From positions 2,728,001-2,792,000 of the forward strand of contig NZ_CP154262.1 of assembly GCF_039529835.1 (NCBI RefSeq): a stretch of 64,000 nucleotides of DNA, given 5' to 3'. Within the stretch, counting starts at the first letter, position 1, and every line of letters begins with the position of its first letter. The translations under genes and the position numbers were made by a program. This document shows, in pieces, positions 35,057 through 43,942 of this stretch. The notes under the pieces were generated by a model. The model searched no databases, had not been told where the DNA came from, and was given only the letters and a program-made list of their open reading frames with translations. The stretch is from Arthrobacter sp. TMP15. Its GTDB lineage: Bacteria; Actinomycetota; Actinomycetes; Actinomycetales; Micrococcaceae.

Positions 35057-37081
35057 ATGTTTGCAAAAATAAAGCTGTTGTCCCCCATTCTGGCCGTGCT
35101 GGCCCTCATGGCCCTCATGCTGGGCCCGGTCGGGTTTGCACAAGCTGAACCACCGGTGAGCATTGCCGGGGGCACCTACATTGTTGATAACTCCAATGTT
35201 CTTGGCGGCCAAAAGGCGGATGTCCAAGCAGCCATCGACACGTTGGGCAAAGACCACGGGTTGACGTTCTTTGTGGTCTATGTCGACTCCTTTGACGGCC
35301 TCAGCGGTGTGGATTGGGGAACCCAGGTTGCCCAGAGTAAACACTTGGGTACCAATGATGCACTGCTGGTGGTTGCCACCCAGGACAAGGCATACGCACT
35401 TCTAGCTGATAAGTCAGTCATCCCGGATAGCAAAAACCAAAATATCCAAACCAAAGTGATCAAACCCCAGCTTGCCGAAGGCAACTGGGCCGCGGCAGCT
35501 ATCGACGCTGCCGCCGCATTGGGCGATGCAGCGGGCGGCGGAAAAGGCAATGTTCCTGACCCGACGGGAGGTTTCATCGCTCTGGGTGTTGGTGGAGTCA
35601 TTGTTGCCGGTGGCGCCGGAACAGCCCTGTATTTGTGCAACAAACGCAAGAAATCTGCGGCAGAGGCCACAGCCAAGGGTTATGGAGCTGACGGTTCTCC
35701 GCTTGATCCCAACGCCGGCATGAGCATTTCGGAGCTACGCTCCAAGGCCGGATCATTGTTGATCGCCGCTGATGACGCCATCAACACCAGTGAACATGAG
35801 ATTGGTTTTGCCCAGGCGTCGTACGGGATTGCAGCCATCAAGCCGTTCCAAGCCGCACTGGATGACGCCAAAAAACATCTCTCCGAATCCTTCAAACTCC
35901 AACAACAACTAGATGATGAAATTCCTGACAGTATCGAAGAGCAACGCACGTGGCTTGGTGAAATCATTAAGCGAAGTGAAGATGCCAACGCCGCCCTCGA
36001 AGCCGAAAAGGCTGCCTTTGATGAGTTGCGTGAACTGGAGCGCACTGCCCCGGAAGTCTTGGCCGCTATCCGCGCTCAAGTTGCCACGGCACAAAATGCC
36101 GTGGCTGAAACTGAGCACAAGCTACTGACACTGACTTCGCAATACTCGGATGCTGCGTTGAGACCCGTCCGTGAGAATGTGGCTGAGGCCAAGGAGCGCC
36201 TTGACTTTGTGGAGACCGCGGCCGCTGATGCCGACTCCAAGCTAGCGGCTTCTGACACCGCAGGAGCGGCCCTGTCAGTGAAGGCGGCGCAGGAGAGCCT
36301 GCTGCAGTGCACGGTGCTGGTGGAGGCCGTTACTAAGACTGAAAGTGCCATTGGCGAGGCTGCAACAACGTTGACAACGGCCCTCCCGGACGCGTTGGCT
36401 GACTTGGCGCAGGCAAAATCCATGGTGGCCTCAGATCGGTTTGCCCGCTACGCACCAACCGTCCAAGGCGCCGAAGCGCAGCTCGATGACGTGCGTATGA
36501 GTGCAGCAGCAAAGAAACCTGATCCTGTCGCTGAATTAGCTGCCGTGCAACAAGCGCATGGACAGCTGGATGAACTACTGACAGGCATTCGTGACCAACA
36601 ACAGCAGGCACTACGGGCCCAGGCATCATTGCAACAAGCTATTGCTGGTGCGCAGGCCACCATTTCCACTGCAAAGGACTTTATCGCAGCCCGTCGTGGC
36701 GGGGTACGATCGGCCGCCAGAACCCGCTTATCTGAAGCCGAGCGGAACTTTGACTACGCAGTTTCCATTGCCGAAACTGATCCGAGCAATGCCCTGAACT
36801 ATGCACAGCAGGCACAACAGTTGGCACAGCAAGCCATCAATTACGCACAAGATGATGTCGATAGCTTCGGGGGCACAGGCGGTCCTATGGGTGGCGGCCG
36901 CGGTTCCATGGGCGGCGGCATGGGCGGTGCCATCCTCGGTGGCATCATCGGTGGCCTGCTCTCCGGCGGCGGGGGTGGAGGCGGCTTCGGCGGGGGCGGC
37001 TTTGGCGGAGGTGGCGGCGGTGGCTTCGGTGGAGGTGGCGGCGGTGGCGGTGGCTTCGGCGGAAGCGGCGGAAACTTCTAA
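35057..37081 (+). CDS. TPM-domain protein with coiled-coil and Gly-rich tail
   Basis: 674-residue exported, membrane-anchored protein. Signal peptide (residues 1-30, ending GFAQAEPP); TPM domain (about 35-150) with YIVDNSNVLGGQKADVQAAI and NDALLVVATQDKAYALL; one membrane helix near residues 175-195 (ALGVGGVIVAGGAGTALYLC). A long Ala/Glu/Lys-rich, probably coiled-coil region follows. The last 70 residues are mostly Gly with Phe. TPM proteins were once linked to photosystem II repair (TLP18.3) and in bacteria are envelope proteins of unclear role. The pspA gene follows on the same strand. The IS ends 60 bp before its ATG. Confidence 0.88.
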   Translation: MFAKIKLLSPILAVLALMALMLGPVGFAQAEPPVSIAGGTYIVDNSNVLGGQKADVQAAIDTLGKDHGLTFFVVYVDSFDGLSGVDWGTQVAQSKHLGTNDALLVVATQDKAYALLADKSVIPDSKNQNIQTKVIKPQLAEGNWAAAAIDAAAALGDAAGGGKGNVPDPTGGFIALGVGGVIVAGGAGTALYLCNKRKKSAAEATAKGYGADGSPLDPNAGMSISELRSKAGSLLIAADDAINTSEHEIGFAQASYGIAAIKPFQAALDDAKKHLSESFKLQQQLDDEIPDSIEEQRTWLGEIIKRSEDANAALEAEKAAFDELRELERTAPEVLAAIRAQVATAQNAVAETEHKLLTLTSQYSDAALRPVRENVAEAKERLDFVETAAADADSKLAASDTAGAALSVKAAQESLLQCTVLVEAVTKTESAIGEAATTLTTALPDALADLAQAKSMVASDRFARYAPTVQGAEAQLDDVRMSAAAKKPDPVAELAAVQQAHGQLDELLTGIRDQQQQALRAQASLQQAIAGAQATISTAKDFIAARRGGVRSAARTRLSEAERNFDYAVSIAETDPSNALNYAQQAQQLAQQAINYAQDDVDSFGGTGGPMGGGRGSMGGGMGGAILGGIIGGLLSGGGGGGGFGGGGFGGGGGGGFGGGGGGGGGFGGSGGNF

Positions 37082-37118
37082 CCCGCCCCCGACGGTAAGG
37101 ATGGAGTGCAGGTCATGA

Positions 37119-37178
37119 GATTGCACTGGTCATTGCACTGGTCATTGCACAGGTCATTGCACAGCAAATTGCACTGAG
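37119..37178. repeat. 12-bp tandem repeat upstream of pspA
   Basis: Five 12-bp units around the core ATTGCAC (GATTGCACTGGT, CATTGCACTGGT, CATTGCACAGGT and two more diverged). It begins 38 bp after the TPM stop and ends 115 bp before the pspA ATG. Units are close to one helical turn apart, so repeated protein sites are possible. Confidence 0.88.
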
Positions 37179-37293
37179 AGGTGCCTAAAGGGAAGAATCG
37201 GAACAGGTGCTCTAGACTCGCCTGACGAGGACCACCTTGGTAGCAGCTATTGAGTTTTCATTTGATACAACCAGCAAACATAAGGGGTAAAGA

Positions 37294-38070
37294 ATGGCAA
37301 AGCAATCAATTTTTGGTCGGATGGCGCAGCTGGCGAAGGCCAATATCAATGCGCTATTGGACCAGGCCGAGGACCCGCAGAAGATGCTTGACCAGATGGT
37401 GCGGGATTACAAAGCCAACATCAACGAGGCTCAATCAGCGGTTGCCCAGACCATTGGCAACCTGCGCATGCTTGAAGACGACTACAACGAGGACATCAAG
37501 GCAGCTTCGGACTGGGGCTCAAAAGCTCTTGCGGCCAGCCGAAAAGCAGATGAATTCCGTAACGCCGGTGACGCAAGCGACGCGCAGAAGTTTGACAATT
37601 TGGCCAAAGTTGCCCTGCAGCGTCAGATCTCAGCAGAAAATGAAGCCCGCTCCGCTGAACCCAACATTGCCGCCCAGAATGATGTTGTGGAAAAGCTCAA
37701 GACTGGACTTGCGCAGATGGACGTCAAGCTCAATGAGCTCGCTAGCAAGCGCAACGAGCTCATTGCCCGTTCCAAGACTGCCGCTGCCCAGACCCAGGTC
37801 CATGATGCGCTCAAGAGCATTGACATCATGGACTCCACCAGCGAGGTGAGCCGCTTCGAAGAAAAGATCCGTCGCGAAGAAGCCAAGGTGCGCGGACAGA
37901 ACGAGCTCGCTGCTTCTAGTCTGGACGCCCAGTTCAACTCTTTGGAGGATTTAGGCGAACAAACTGAGGTGGAGGCCCGGCTTGCGGCCCTGAAGTCAGG
38001 CGGAGCTCCATCACAATCAGCAATTACCGCTCCATCCACAGTGGATGAAGACGAATTCGAGAACTTGTAA
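37294..38070 (+). CDS. pspA: PspA/IM30-family membrane-stress protein
   Basis: 258-residue ESCRT-III-like protein. MAKQSIFGRMAQLAKANINA is the amphipathic membrane-binding helix, and DQAEDPQKMLDQMVRDYKAN is the PspA hallmark. Long Ala/Lys/Glu helices form the coiled-coil hairpin. The C-terminus ends TVDEDEFENL. It protects membrane integrity by oligomerising on damaged bilayers. Its 213-bp upstream region contains a tandem repeat and probably its own promoter, although co-transcription with the TPM gene is also likely. A strong hairpin follows. Confidence 0.93.
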   Translation: MAKQSIFGRMAQLAKANINALLDQAEDPQKMLDQMVRDYKANINEAQSAVAQTIGNLRMLEDDYNEDIKAASDWGSKALAASRKADEFRNAGDASDAQKFDNLAKVALQRQISAENEARSAEPNIAAQNDVVEKLKTGLAQMDVKLNELASKRNELIARSKTAAAQTQVHDALKSIDIMDSTSEVSRFEEKIRREEAKVRGQNELAASSLDAQFNSLEDLGEQTEVEARLAALKSGGAPSQSAITAPSTVDEDEFENL

Positions 38071-38082
38071 GAGAAGATCCAC

Positions 38083-38129
38083 AACGAACGGGTGCACTGC
38101 CTTTGCTGAAGGCAGCGCACCCGTTCGTT
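38083..38129. terminator. Bidirectional hairpin between pspA and aldo/keto reductase genes
   Basis: Outer arms AACGAACGGGTGC / GCACCCGTTCGTT (13 bp, perfect) and inner arms CTGCCTT / AAGGCAG, split by one mismatch, loop TGCTG. It starts 13 nt past the pspA stop and ends 19 nt before the reductase stop. The T-tract is weak. Confidence 0.82.
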
Positions 38130-38147
38130 CTTACATCTGTTCTGTTT

Positions 38148-38999
38148 TTACATCTGTGTGAACGCTGCCACGGCAGGGTCGGCACCGATGCGTTCACCGC
38201 TCTCGAGAGCAGAAATCCGGCCTAGATCTTCGGCACTGAGTTGAATTCCGGTGGCCGCCAAGTTCTCGCTCATGCGTTCTGGCGTGACAGTTTTCGGAAT
38301 CACAATATTTCCCAGTCCCAAATGCCAGGCAAGCACAACCTGGGCGGGTGTGGCACCGTATGTGGCCGCTAGCTCGCTCACCACCGGGTTCTCGAGATCC
38401 TTGCCTTGGCCAAGGGGACTATACGCTTCCACAGCAATGTCCAGGTGCCTGCACTTTTGTGCCAGTTCACTCTGGTGGAATGTTGGGTGCGCTTCAATTT
38501 GATTCACCGCGGGGATTACCGTGGAGTTAGCCAGTAGCTCATCCAAGTGCTCCGGCAGGAAATTTGAAACACCAATCGCGCGGATCACCCCTTGTGCGTA
38601 GAGCGATTCCATTTCCTTCCACGCTTGCGTGAACAAACCCTGTGAGGGCACCGGCCAGTGGATCAAGTACAAATCAATCCAGTCCACGCCGAGGGCCTTG
38701 CGGCTGGCTTCGAAGGCAGCACGCGGGCTGCCTTGATCCCCGTTACGGAGCTTGGTGGTGATGAAGATTTCTTCGCGTGCCAGTCCCGATTCGGCAATGG
38801 CGGCACCCACCCCGGATTCATTGCCATATGCAGCTGCTGTGTCGATATGGCGGTAGCCGGCAGCCAATGCCTGCCCAACTGCCACACGCGTTTCTTCGGG
38901 CGGAATCTGGAAAACGCCAAACCCAAGCTGCGGAATGGTCACGCCATTGTTCAATGTCAGCTCTGGAACTGCCGCTGGTGAGGTTTTGGACTCGGTCAT
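38148..38999 (-). CDS. Aldo/keto reductase
   Basis: 283-residue NADPH oxidoreductase with the AKR tetrad: Asp and Tyr in HIDTAAAYGNE, Lys in FITTKLRNGD, His in DLYLIHWPVP. VIRAIGVSNFLPEHLDEL and HLGLGNIVIPKTVTPERM complete the barrel. Resembles 2,5-diketo-gluconate reductase-type (DkgA) and actinobacterial general AKRs; the physiological substrate is uncertain. AAAGGA precedes the ATG. Its upstream region contains a perfect AGCCTAGGCT palindrome at 39048-39057. Confidence 0.92.
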   Translation of the reverse strand: MTESKTSPAAVPELTLNNGVTIPQLGFGVFQIPPEETRVAVGQALAAGYRHIDTAAAYGNESGVGAAIAESGLAREEIFITTKLRNGDQGSPRAAFEASRKALGVDWIDLYLIHWPVPSQGLFTQAWKEMESLYAQGVIRAIGVSNFLPEHLDELLANSTVIPAVNQIEAHPTFHQSELAQKCRHLDIAVEAYSPLGQGKDLENPVVSELAATYGATPAQVVLAWHLGLGNIVIPKTVTPERMSENLAATGIQLSAEDLGRISALESGERIGADPAVAAFTQM

Positions 39000-39206
39000 G
39001 AAAATTGGTTCCTTTCATTCGCTCCGCCGTTGAGGGCGGTTTCCCCTAGCCTAGGCTCATCACAGCATTGACGCACATTGAAAGTCGCCAAAATTCCTCC
39101 GAACTAAAACTGCCACGCTGGCGTTGTACGCCATGGGTGTAGGGTCTGCCGGCACGTATAAACACGGCTGCAAATACCACGTATGTATTGGCGATCGTTT
39201 CAGCAT

Positions 39207-39247
39207 TTGCATCAGGTAAATCAACGAATATCCTCATATGCGGATAT
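39207..39247 (+). promoter_or_regulatory. mod-operon promoter with dyad operator
   Basis: Candidate -35 TTGCAT (39207-39212), 16-bp spacer, -10 TATCCT (39229-39234). A 20-bp dyad, ATATCC-N8-GGATAT (39228-39247), with an inner CATATG, overlaps the -10 and start region, 10 bp before the regulator ATG. The first gene encodes an HTH plus molybdate-binding domain, so autorepression is likely. Confidence 0.6.
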
Positions 39248-39257
39248 AGTCACCATT

Positions 39258-39668
39258 ATGACCCTTATTCGAGTTTCTGAAGCCGCCAGATTTTTGGGTG
39301 TGAGTGATGACACTGTGCGCCGCTGGTTGGATAACGGCACGCTGCACGGCAGTAAAGACCGGCAAGGTCGCCTGGTTATTCCTGGTGTGGAGTTGGCGGC
39401 CCTTGCCCAGAAGCAAGCCCAGCTGCCGCAAGATCCAACTGGGATTGGCAGTTCAGCCCGCAACCGCTTTGTGGGGCTGGTGACCAATATTGTGATGGAC
39501 ACGGTTATGGCACAGGTTGACCTGCAGTGTGGTCCGTTCCGCGTTGTCTCACTCATGAGCAGTGAAGCCGTTCGGGACCTGGGCCTTGCGCCAGGTTCCG
39601 TGGCCACCGCTGTGGTTAAATCCACTAACGTCATCATCGAAGTGCCACACACCAGGAGCGAATCATGA
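39258..39668 (+). CDS. HTH-Mop molybdate-responsive regulator
   Basis: 136-residue two-domain protein. Residues 1-55 are a MerR/excisionase-type HTH (LIRVSEAARFLGVSDDTVRR, then WLDNGTLHG). Residues 68-130 are a Mop/TOBE domain (SSARNRFVGLVTNIVMDTVM and VVKSTNVIIEV) that binds molybdate. Functionally a small ModE analogue made from different parts. It is the first gene of the modABC operon and overlaps modA by ATGA. Confidence 0.88.
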   Translation: MTLIRVSEAARFLGVSDDTVRRWLDNGTLHGSKDRQGRLVIPGVELAALAQKQAQLPQDPTGIGSSARNRFVGLVTNIVMDTVMAQVDLQCGPFRVVSLMSSEAVRDLGLAPGSVATAVVKSTNVIIEVPHTRSES

Positions 39669-40501
39669 GGCTATTCACTGCTAACCGCGTCAGGGGTTAC
39701 CGCTTGTGGGTCGGAGCTACCGTTGCCATCTTGACTTTGGGAGTTAGCGCTTGCGCACCACCTGCAGATACAGCTTCCGGGACCGGTTCTGCCCCCAGCT
39801 CTTTGGAGGTTACCCCAAACGAGCTCTCCGGATCACTCAACGTTTACGCTGCCGCTTCCTTGAAAACTACTTTCACGACGTTGGCCTCGGAATTTGAGTC
39901 CGCGCACCCACACGTAAAAGTTTCTGTCAGCTTTGATGGCTCCTCTACCTTGGTCACACAGATCATTCAAGGAGCTCCGGCCGACGTTTTTGCATCAGCC
40001 GATACCGCCAATATGACTAAACTTAGCGAGGCTGGCCTCACTGGTGGATCCCCTACCGATTTTGCCAGCAATGTCCTGACACTAGTAGTTCCGCCGAACA
40101 ATCCGGCAAACATTTCCAGTTTTGCTGATGTCAGCAAGCCCGGCGTGAAACTTGTGGTTTGTGCTCCACAGGTGCCGTGTGGAAGTGCCACGGTCTCAGA
40201 TGCCGCCAGCGCTGGGCTATCCCTGACTCCAGTGAGTGAGGAACTTTCAGTGACTAGTGTTCTGGGCAAAGTCATTTCCGGAGAAGCTGATGCCGGGCTG
40301 GTCTACGTCACCGATGCGAAAAAAGCTGGCGATAAAGTACGCAGTATCCCGCTGGAACTAGCGAAGCAAACTGTCAATCACTACCCGATTGCCTCCGTTA
40401 AAGACTCCAAGAATGCGCAGCTAGCGCAGGCTTTTATTTCCCTTGTTGCAAGTGACGACGGTCAAAAAGTACTCAGGGATGCAGGGTTTGGCGCACCCTA
40501 A
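39665..40501 (+). CDS. modA: Molybdate-binding lipoprotein ModA
   Basis: 278-residue lipoprotein. The lipobox is LGVSACAP (Cys about residue 30). Oxyanion-binding features: [17 protein letters not shown] and [20 protein letters not shown] (Ser residues), [13 protein letters not shown] and [20 protein letters not shown]. It captures molybdate (or tungstate) outside the membrane. Its start overlaps the regulator gene stop; modB starts 1 nt after its stop. Confidence 0.93.
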   Translation: MRLFTANRVRGYRLWVGATVAILTLGVSACAPPADTASGTGSAPSSLEVTPNELSGSLNVYAAASLKTTFTTLASEFESAHPHVKVSVSFDGSSTLVTQIIQGAPADVFASADTANMTKLSEAGLTGGSPTDFASNVLTLVVPPNNPANISSFADVSKPGVKLVVCAPQVPCGSATVSDAASAGLSLTPVSEELSVTSVLGKVISGEADAGLVYVTDAKKAGDKVRSIPLELAKQTVNHYPIASVKDSKNAQLAQAFISLVASDDGQKVLRDAGFGAP

Positions 40502-40502
40502 C

Positions 40503-41357
40503 ATGTCAGCAAAACGCCAGACTGTGTGGGAGTACAGGGCTATTCCACGATGGATTTATCTCGTGGGCGCACTTGGTGCCGCCTTTATTATGTTGCCATT
40601 GATCGGCATGGTGGCCCAGGTAAATTGGGGCCAGTTCCTGACGTTGATTACCTCTGAATCATCACTTGCAGCGTTGGGCCTGAGCTTAAAAACGGCCACG
40701 GCCAGCACTGCCTTGTGCATTACATTCGGTGTTCCGCTAGCTTTGCTCCTGGCCCGGGCTCAGTTCGTTGGCCAACGAATCCTGCGTGCACTCATTTTGT
40801 TACCCCTAGTGGTGCCACCGGTAGTGGGCGGGTTGGCACTGCTGTACACCTTTGGCCGGCAGGGTTTGATTGGCAAATCCCTGAACATAGTAGGCATTAA
40901 CGTGGCCTTTTCCACCACTGCCGTCGTCATGGCGCAGACTTTTGTAGCTCTGCCATTTCTAGTGCTTAGCTTGGAAGGCACGCTGCGAACGGCTGGTCAG
41001 AAGTATGAGGCTGTAGCCGCCACTCTAGGCGCACGACCTTCCACAGTGTTGCGCCGAATCACTCTGCCGCTGGTTCTCCCTGGTCTTATCTCCGGGGCCG
41101 TGCTCTCCTTTGCACGCAGCTTGGGTGAGTTCGGTGCGACACTGACTTTCGCGGGCAGCTTACAGGGTGTCACCCGGACGCTTCCTTTGGAGATATATCT
41201 CCAGCGTGAGAGCGACCCGGATGCCGCCGTGGCCCTGTCTTTCCTGCTGATTGCCGTCGCCGTCATAGTTGTTGCCCTGACCTACCGAGCGCCAAAAGCC
41301 CCGTTGCGGGCACTATCTGGGCACCGCAGGGCAGATCATCCGGTGTCTTCGCCATGA
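40503..41357 (+). CDS. modB: Molybdate ABC transporter permease ModB
   Basis: 284-residue permease with about six helices. The EAA loop is [20 protein letters not shown] followed by [12 protein letters not shown] and [16 protein letters not shown] start at the ATG 40503; an ATG at 40479 overlapping modA is an alternative with AGGG directly before it. Overlaps modC by ATGA. Confidence 0.93.
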   Translation: MSAKRQTVWEYRAIPRWIYLVGALGAAFIMLPLIGMVAQVNWGQFLTLITSESSLAALGLSLKTATASTALCITFGVPLALLLARAQFVGQRILRALILLPLVVPPVVGGLALLYTFGRQGLIGKSLNIVGINVAFSTTAVVMAQTFVALPFLVLSLEGTLRTAGQKYEAVAATLGARPSTVLRRITLPLVLPGLISGAVLSFARSLGEFGATLTFAGSLQGVTRTLPLEIYLQRESDPDAAVALSFLLIAVAVIVVALTYRAPKAPLRALSGHRRADHPVSSP

Positions 41358-42418
41358 CTCTTGAGCTCAATGCCATCCTCACCCTACGAAATCTGGATAT
41401 TTCCTTGTCTGTGGGAGCCACAGAGACCGTCGCTATCATGGGGCCCAATGGTGCGGGGAAGTCATCCATTATCCAGATCCTTGCCGGACTGCTGAAACCC
41501 GATTCTGGCCAGGCCAGCCTCAATGGAGAGGGTTTGTTCCGGATCTCCCCCGGCACCACATGGCGTCCACCGCATGAACGCGGAATCGGTCTTTTGGCAC
41601 AGGAATCGTTGCTCTTTCCACACTTGAGTGTCCTTGAGAACGTGGCGTTTGGTCCGCGGAGCCGGGGAGAATCTAAAGCAGATAGCCGTGCTGCTGCCCA
41701 TCACTGGTTAGCTGAAGTTGATGCCTCTGTTCTGGCCAAGCGGCTACCCGCGGAACTTTCCGGTGGTCAGGCTCAGCGGGTGGCACTCGCCCGTGCTTTG
41801 GCAACAGATCCCCAACTGTTGCTGCTCGATGAGCCCATGTCCGCCCTGGACGTGAATAACGCTCCGTTCCTGCGCAGTCTGCTGAAACGTGTTTTGTGCG
41901 GACGTCGCGCCATCATCGTCACCCACAGCGTCTTGGACGCGCTCATGCTCGCGGACAGGATTATCATCATGGACGCAGGACGCATCGTGGAAGCTGGCCC
42001 CACAGCCGCTATTCTTGCACGGCCACGCAGTTCCTTCGCTGCCTCCCTCGCGGGACTCAATGTCCTGCCCGGCACCATGAGCGGTTCCAGTCTTTGCACC
42101 TCCGATGGCAACCAGGTCACGGGCGTTCCTATCGCTGGTTTGGCACCAGCGCCCACAGATCAGCCCCACCAGGCAGGCATTGGCGCCTTCCCGCCGTCGG
42201 CTGTTTCCGTATTTTTAACACCACCGCAGGGAAGCCCACGCAATTGTTTTAGCGTCCGCGTGGACGAGCTGGAACCGCAGGGAGCCCTGATCCGGGTCAG
42301 GGCCGGGAATCTCTCTGCGGACATCTCACCCGCCGCCACGGTTGATCTGGGTTTGGCGCCGGGAACCGAGGTTTACTTTGTTGTCAAAGCTGCCGAAGTG
42401 GTGCTGTACCCGGCCTAG
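41354..42418 (+). CDS. modC: Molybdate ABC transporter ATPase ModC with TOBE domain
   Basis: 354-residue ATPase: Walker [16 protein letters not shown], signature [15 protein letters not shown], Walker [14 protein letters not shown]-loop [10 protein letters not shown]. The C-terminal TOBE domain (about residues 290-350: [20 protein letters not shown]) is intact. The last codons, including the TAG, are part of a 14-bp direct repeat (42402-42415 and 42422-42435). Confidence 0.93.
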   Translation: MTLELNAILTLRNLDISLSVGATETVAIMGPNGAGKSSIIQILAGLLKPDSGQASLNGEGLFRISPGTTWRPPHERGIGLLAQESLLFPHLSVLENVAFGPRSRGESKADSRAAAHHWLAEVDASVLAKRLPAELSGGQAQRVALARALATDPQLLLLDEPMSALDVNNAPFLRSLLKRVLCGRRAIIVTHSVLDALMLADRIIIMDAGRIVEAGPTAAILARPRSSFAASLAGLNVLPGTMSGSSLCTSDGNQVTGVPIAGLAPAPTDQPHQAGIGAFPPSAVSVFLTPPQGSPRNCFSVRVDELEPQGALIRVRAGNLSADISPAATVDLGLAPGTEVYFVVKAAEVVLYPA

Positions 42419-42435
42419 GGTTGCTGTACCCGGCC
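42402..42435. repeat. 14-bp direct repeat across modC stop
   Basis: TGCTGTACCCGGCC at 42402-42415 and again at 42422-42435, a 20-bp period. The first copy encodes the last residues of ModC (VLYPA) and is followed directly by the stop. Confidence 0.85.
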
Positions 42436-42455
42436 GCCATGGACGCAATCGCCTC

Positions 42456-42794
42456 TCACGGTCTCTGATCCACCGGCAGTGACCGGTGCAGCTGCCACGC
42501 TTTCTGCAGTTCGTTGCGGGTGCCATCGGGGTGTTCAGCAAACCACGTGCGCGTGAACCAGGCCCGCAGGATTTGGCGCCAGCGCTGACCTTCTGGCACA
42601 ACCGTTGCAGCGCTCAACGCCTCGCTCAGTTGTTCCTTCCCACCTGTTGTTGAGAGTCCATGGCTGCGCGCAAAGACGGCAAGTTCGGTTTTGAGCCAGC
42701 ACCAACGTAAAAATTCGGCTCCCGAGATGGACCTCTCTAAGGACGGCCGCTGGAAATCTTCGCCGGCAGGTTGACCCACTTTGGCATACGGCAT
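42456..42794 (-). CDS. Small SAP-like domain protein
   Basis: 112-residue protein. Start at ATG 42794 (MPYAKVGQPAGEDFQ), with AGGAG 7 nt upstream; the frame is open to 42911 but overlaps the tRNA region. Residues 18-65 (SISGAEFLRWCWLKTELAVF, then ARSHGLSTTGGKEQLSEAL) resemble the SAP-like helix-extension-helix found in DUF6434-type proteins. The C-terminal part with RAWFTRTWFAEHPDG is the other conserved half. SAP folds usually bind DNA or RNA. Function unknown. Convergent with modC. Confidence 0.6.
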   Translation of the reverse strand: MPYAKVGQPAGEDFQRPSLERSISGAEFLRWCWLKTELAVFARSHGLSTTGGKEQLSEALSAATVVPEGQRWRQILRAWFTRTWFAEHPDGTRNELQKAWQLHRSLPVDQRP

Positions 42795-42912
42795 TTCTGT
42801 GCTCCTGGCCAGTTTTTCCGGCGTATTTTCCGCGAGGTTCATCTCGGCGCAAGTATAAATGGGCCGGGATACGAAAAATCCCCGGCCTACATGGCCGAGG
42901 ATTTTCCTCATC

Positions 42913-42989
<77 letters not shown>

Positions 42990-43075
42990 TTGCGTCCTCA
43001 ACAGTACATGCGATTTCTCCAATCACCAACTCGAGGAGGTACCCGCACCAGAAACGGGACACTTTCTCCCTGACG

Positions 43076-43852
43076 CTAGCGGTGCTTGAACTCCGCCGGA
43101 CGCTTTTCAGTGAAAGCTTTCATGCCTTCACTTTGATCTTCCGTAGCAAAGCAGGCGAAAATTGAACGGCGTTCCATGCGAACGCCTTCAGCCAAGGTGG
43201 TCTCAAACGCAGCATTAACCGCCTCCTTGGCGATCATGGCCACAGGCTTTGACATCCCCGCAATCGTCGCGGCGGTGGCCAGCGCATCCTCCATCAGTGA
43301 ATCCACGGGAACAACGCGGGCAACAAGGCCCGCCTGTTCGGCTTCGTGTGCTCCCATGACCCGTCCGGTCAAGACCATTTCCATGGCTTTGGCCTTACCG
43401 ATAGCACGAGTCAACCGTTGCGAACCGCCCATACCGGGGATAACGCCAAGCTTAATTTCGGGCTGACCGAATTTGGCGTTATCAGCGGCGATGATGAAGT
43501 CCGCGATCATTGCCAGTTCGCAGCCACCACCTAGTGCATGGCCTGCCACTGCAGCGATGATCGGCGTGCGAACCCGTGCCAACTCATCCCACGCTGAGAA
43601 CCAGTTGGCTTGGTACATCTCCACCGCGGACTTGTTCACCATCTCCTTGATGTCAGCCCCCGCAGCAAAAGCCTTGGAGGACCCGGTGATAATAATGGCC
43701 CCGATACCAATATCGGTATCATACTGCTGCGCTGCCGTAAGGATCTCACGGCCCATGGCATCGCTGAGTGCGTTCAATGCCTCGGGACGGTTCAGCGTAA
43801 TAATGCCTACACGGCCACGTTGTTCGGTCAGGATCAGGGAGTTTTCAGTCAT
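43076..43852 (-). CDS. Enoyl-CoA hydratase
   Basis: 258-residue crotonase, full length for short-chain ECH. Oxyanion-hole sequences [14 protein letters not shown] and [18 protein letters not shown]; the two catalytic glutamates are in GGGCELAM and [16 protein letters not shown]. It would hydrate enoyl-CoA (for valine, methacrylyl-CoA to 3-hydroxyisobutyryl-CoA). It lies 90 nt downstream of mmsB and may be in the same operon. Confidence 0.92.
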   Translation of the reverse strand: MTENSLILTEQRGRVGIITLNRPEALNALSDAMGREILTAAQQYDTDIGIGAIIITGSSKAFAAGADIKEMVNKSAVEMYQANWFSAWDELARVRTPIIAAVAGHALGGGCELAMIADFIIAADNAKFGQPEIKLGVIPGMGGSQRLTRAIGKAKAMEMVLTGRVMGAHEAEQAGLVARVVPVDSLMEDALATAATIAGMSKPVAMIAKEAVNAAFETTLAEGVRMERRSIFACFATEDQSEGMKAFTEKRPAEFKHR

Positions 43853-43942
43853 GGAGAAGTTCCGTTCGTTTGATCGTGCGCAGGTTAATCGCGAAGAAAA
43901 TAATTGGTTGAAGCTCTATCGGCTCTGATTCAAACGCGGGGC

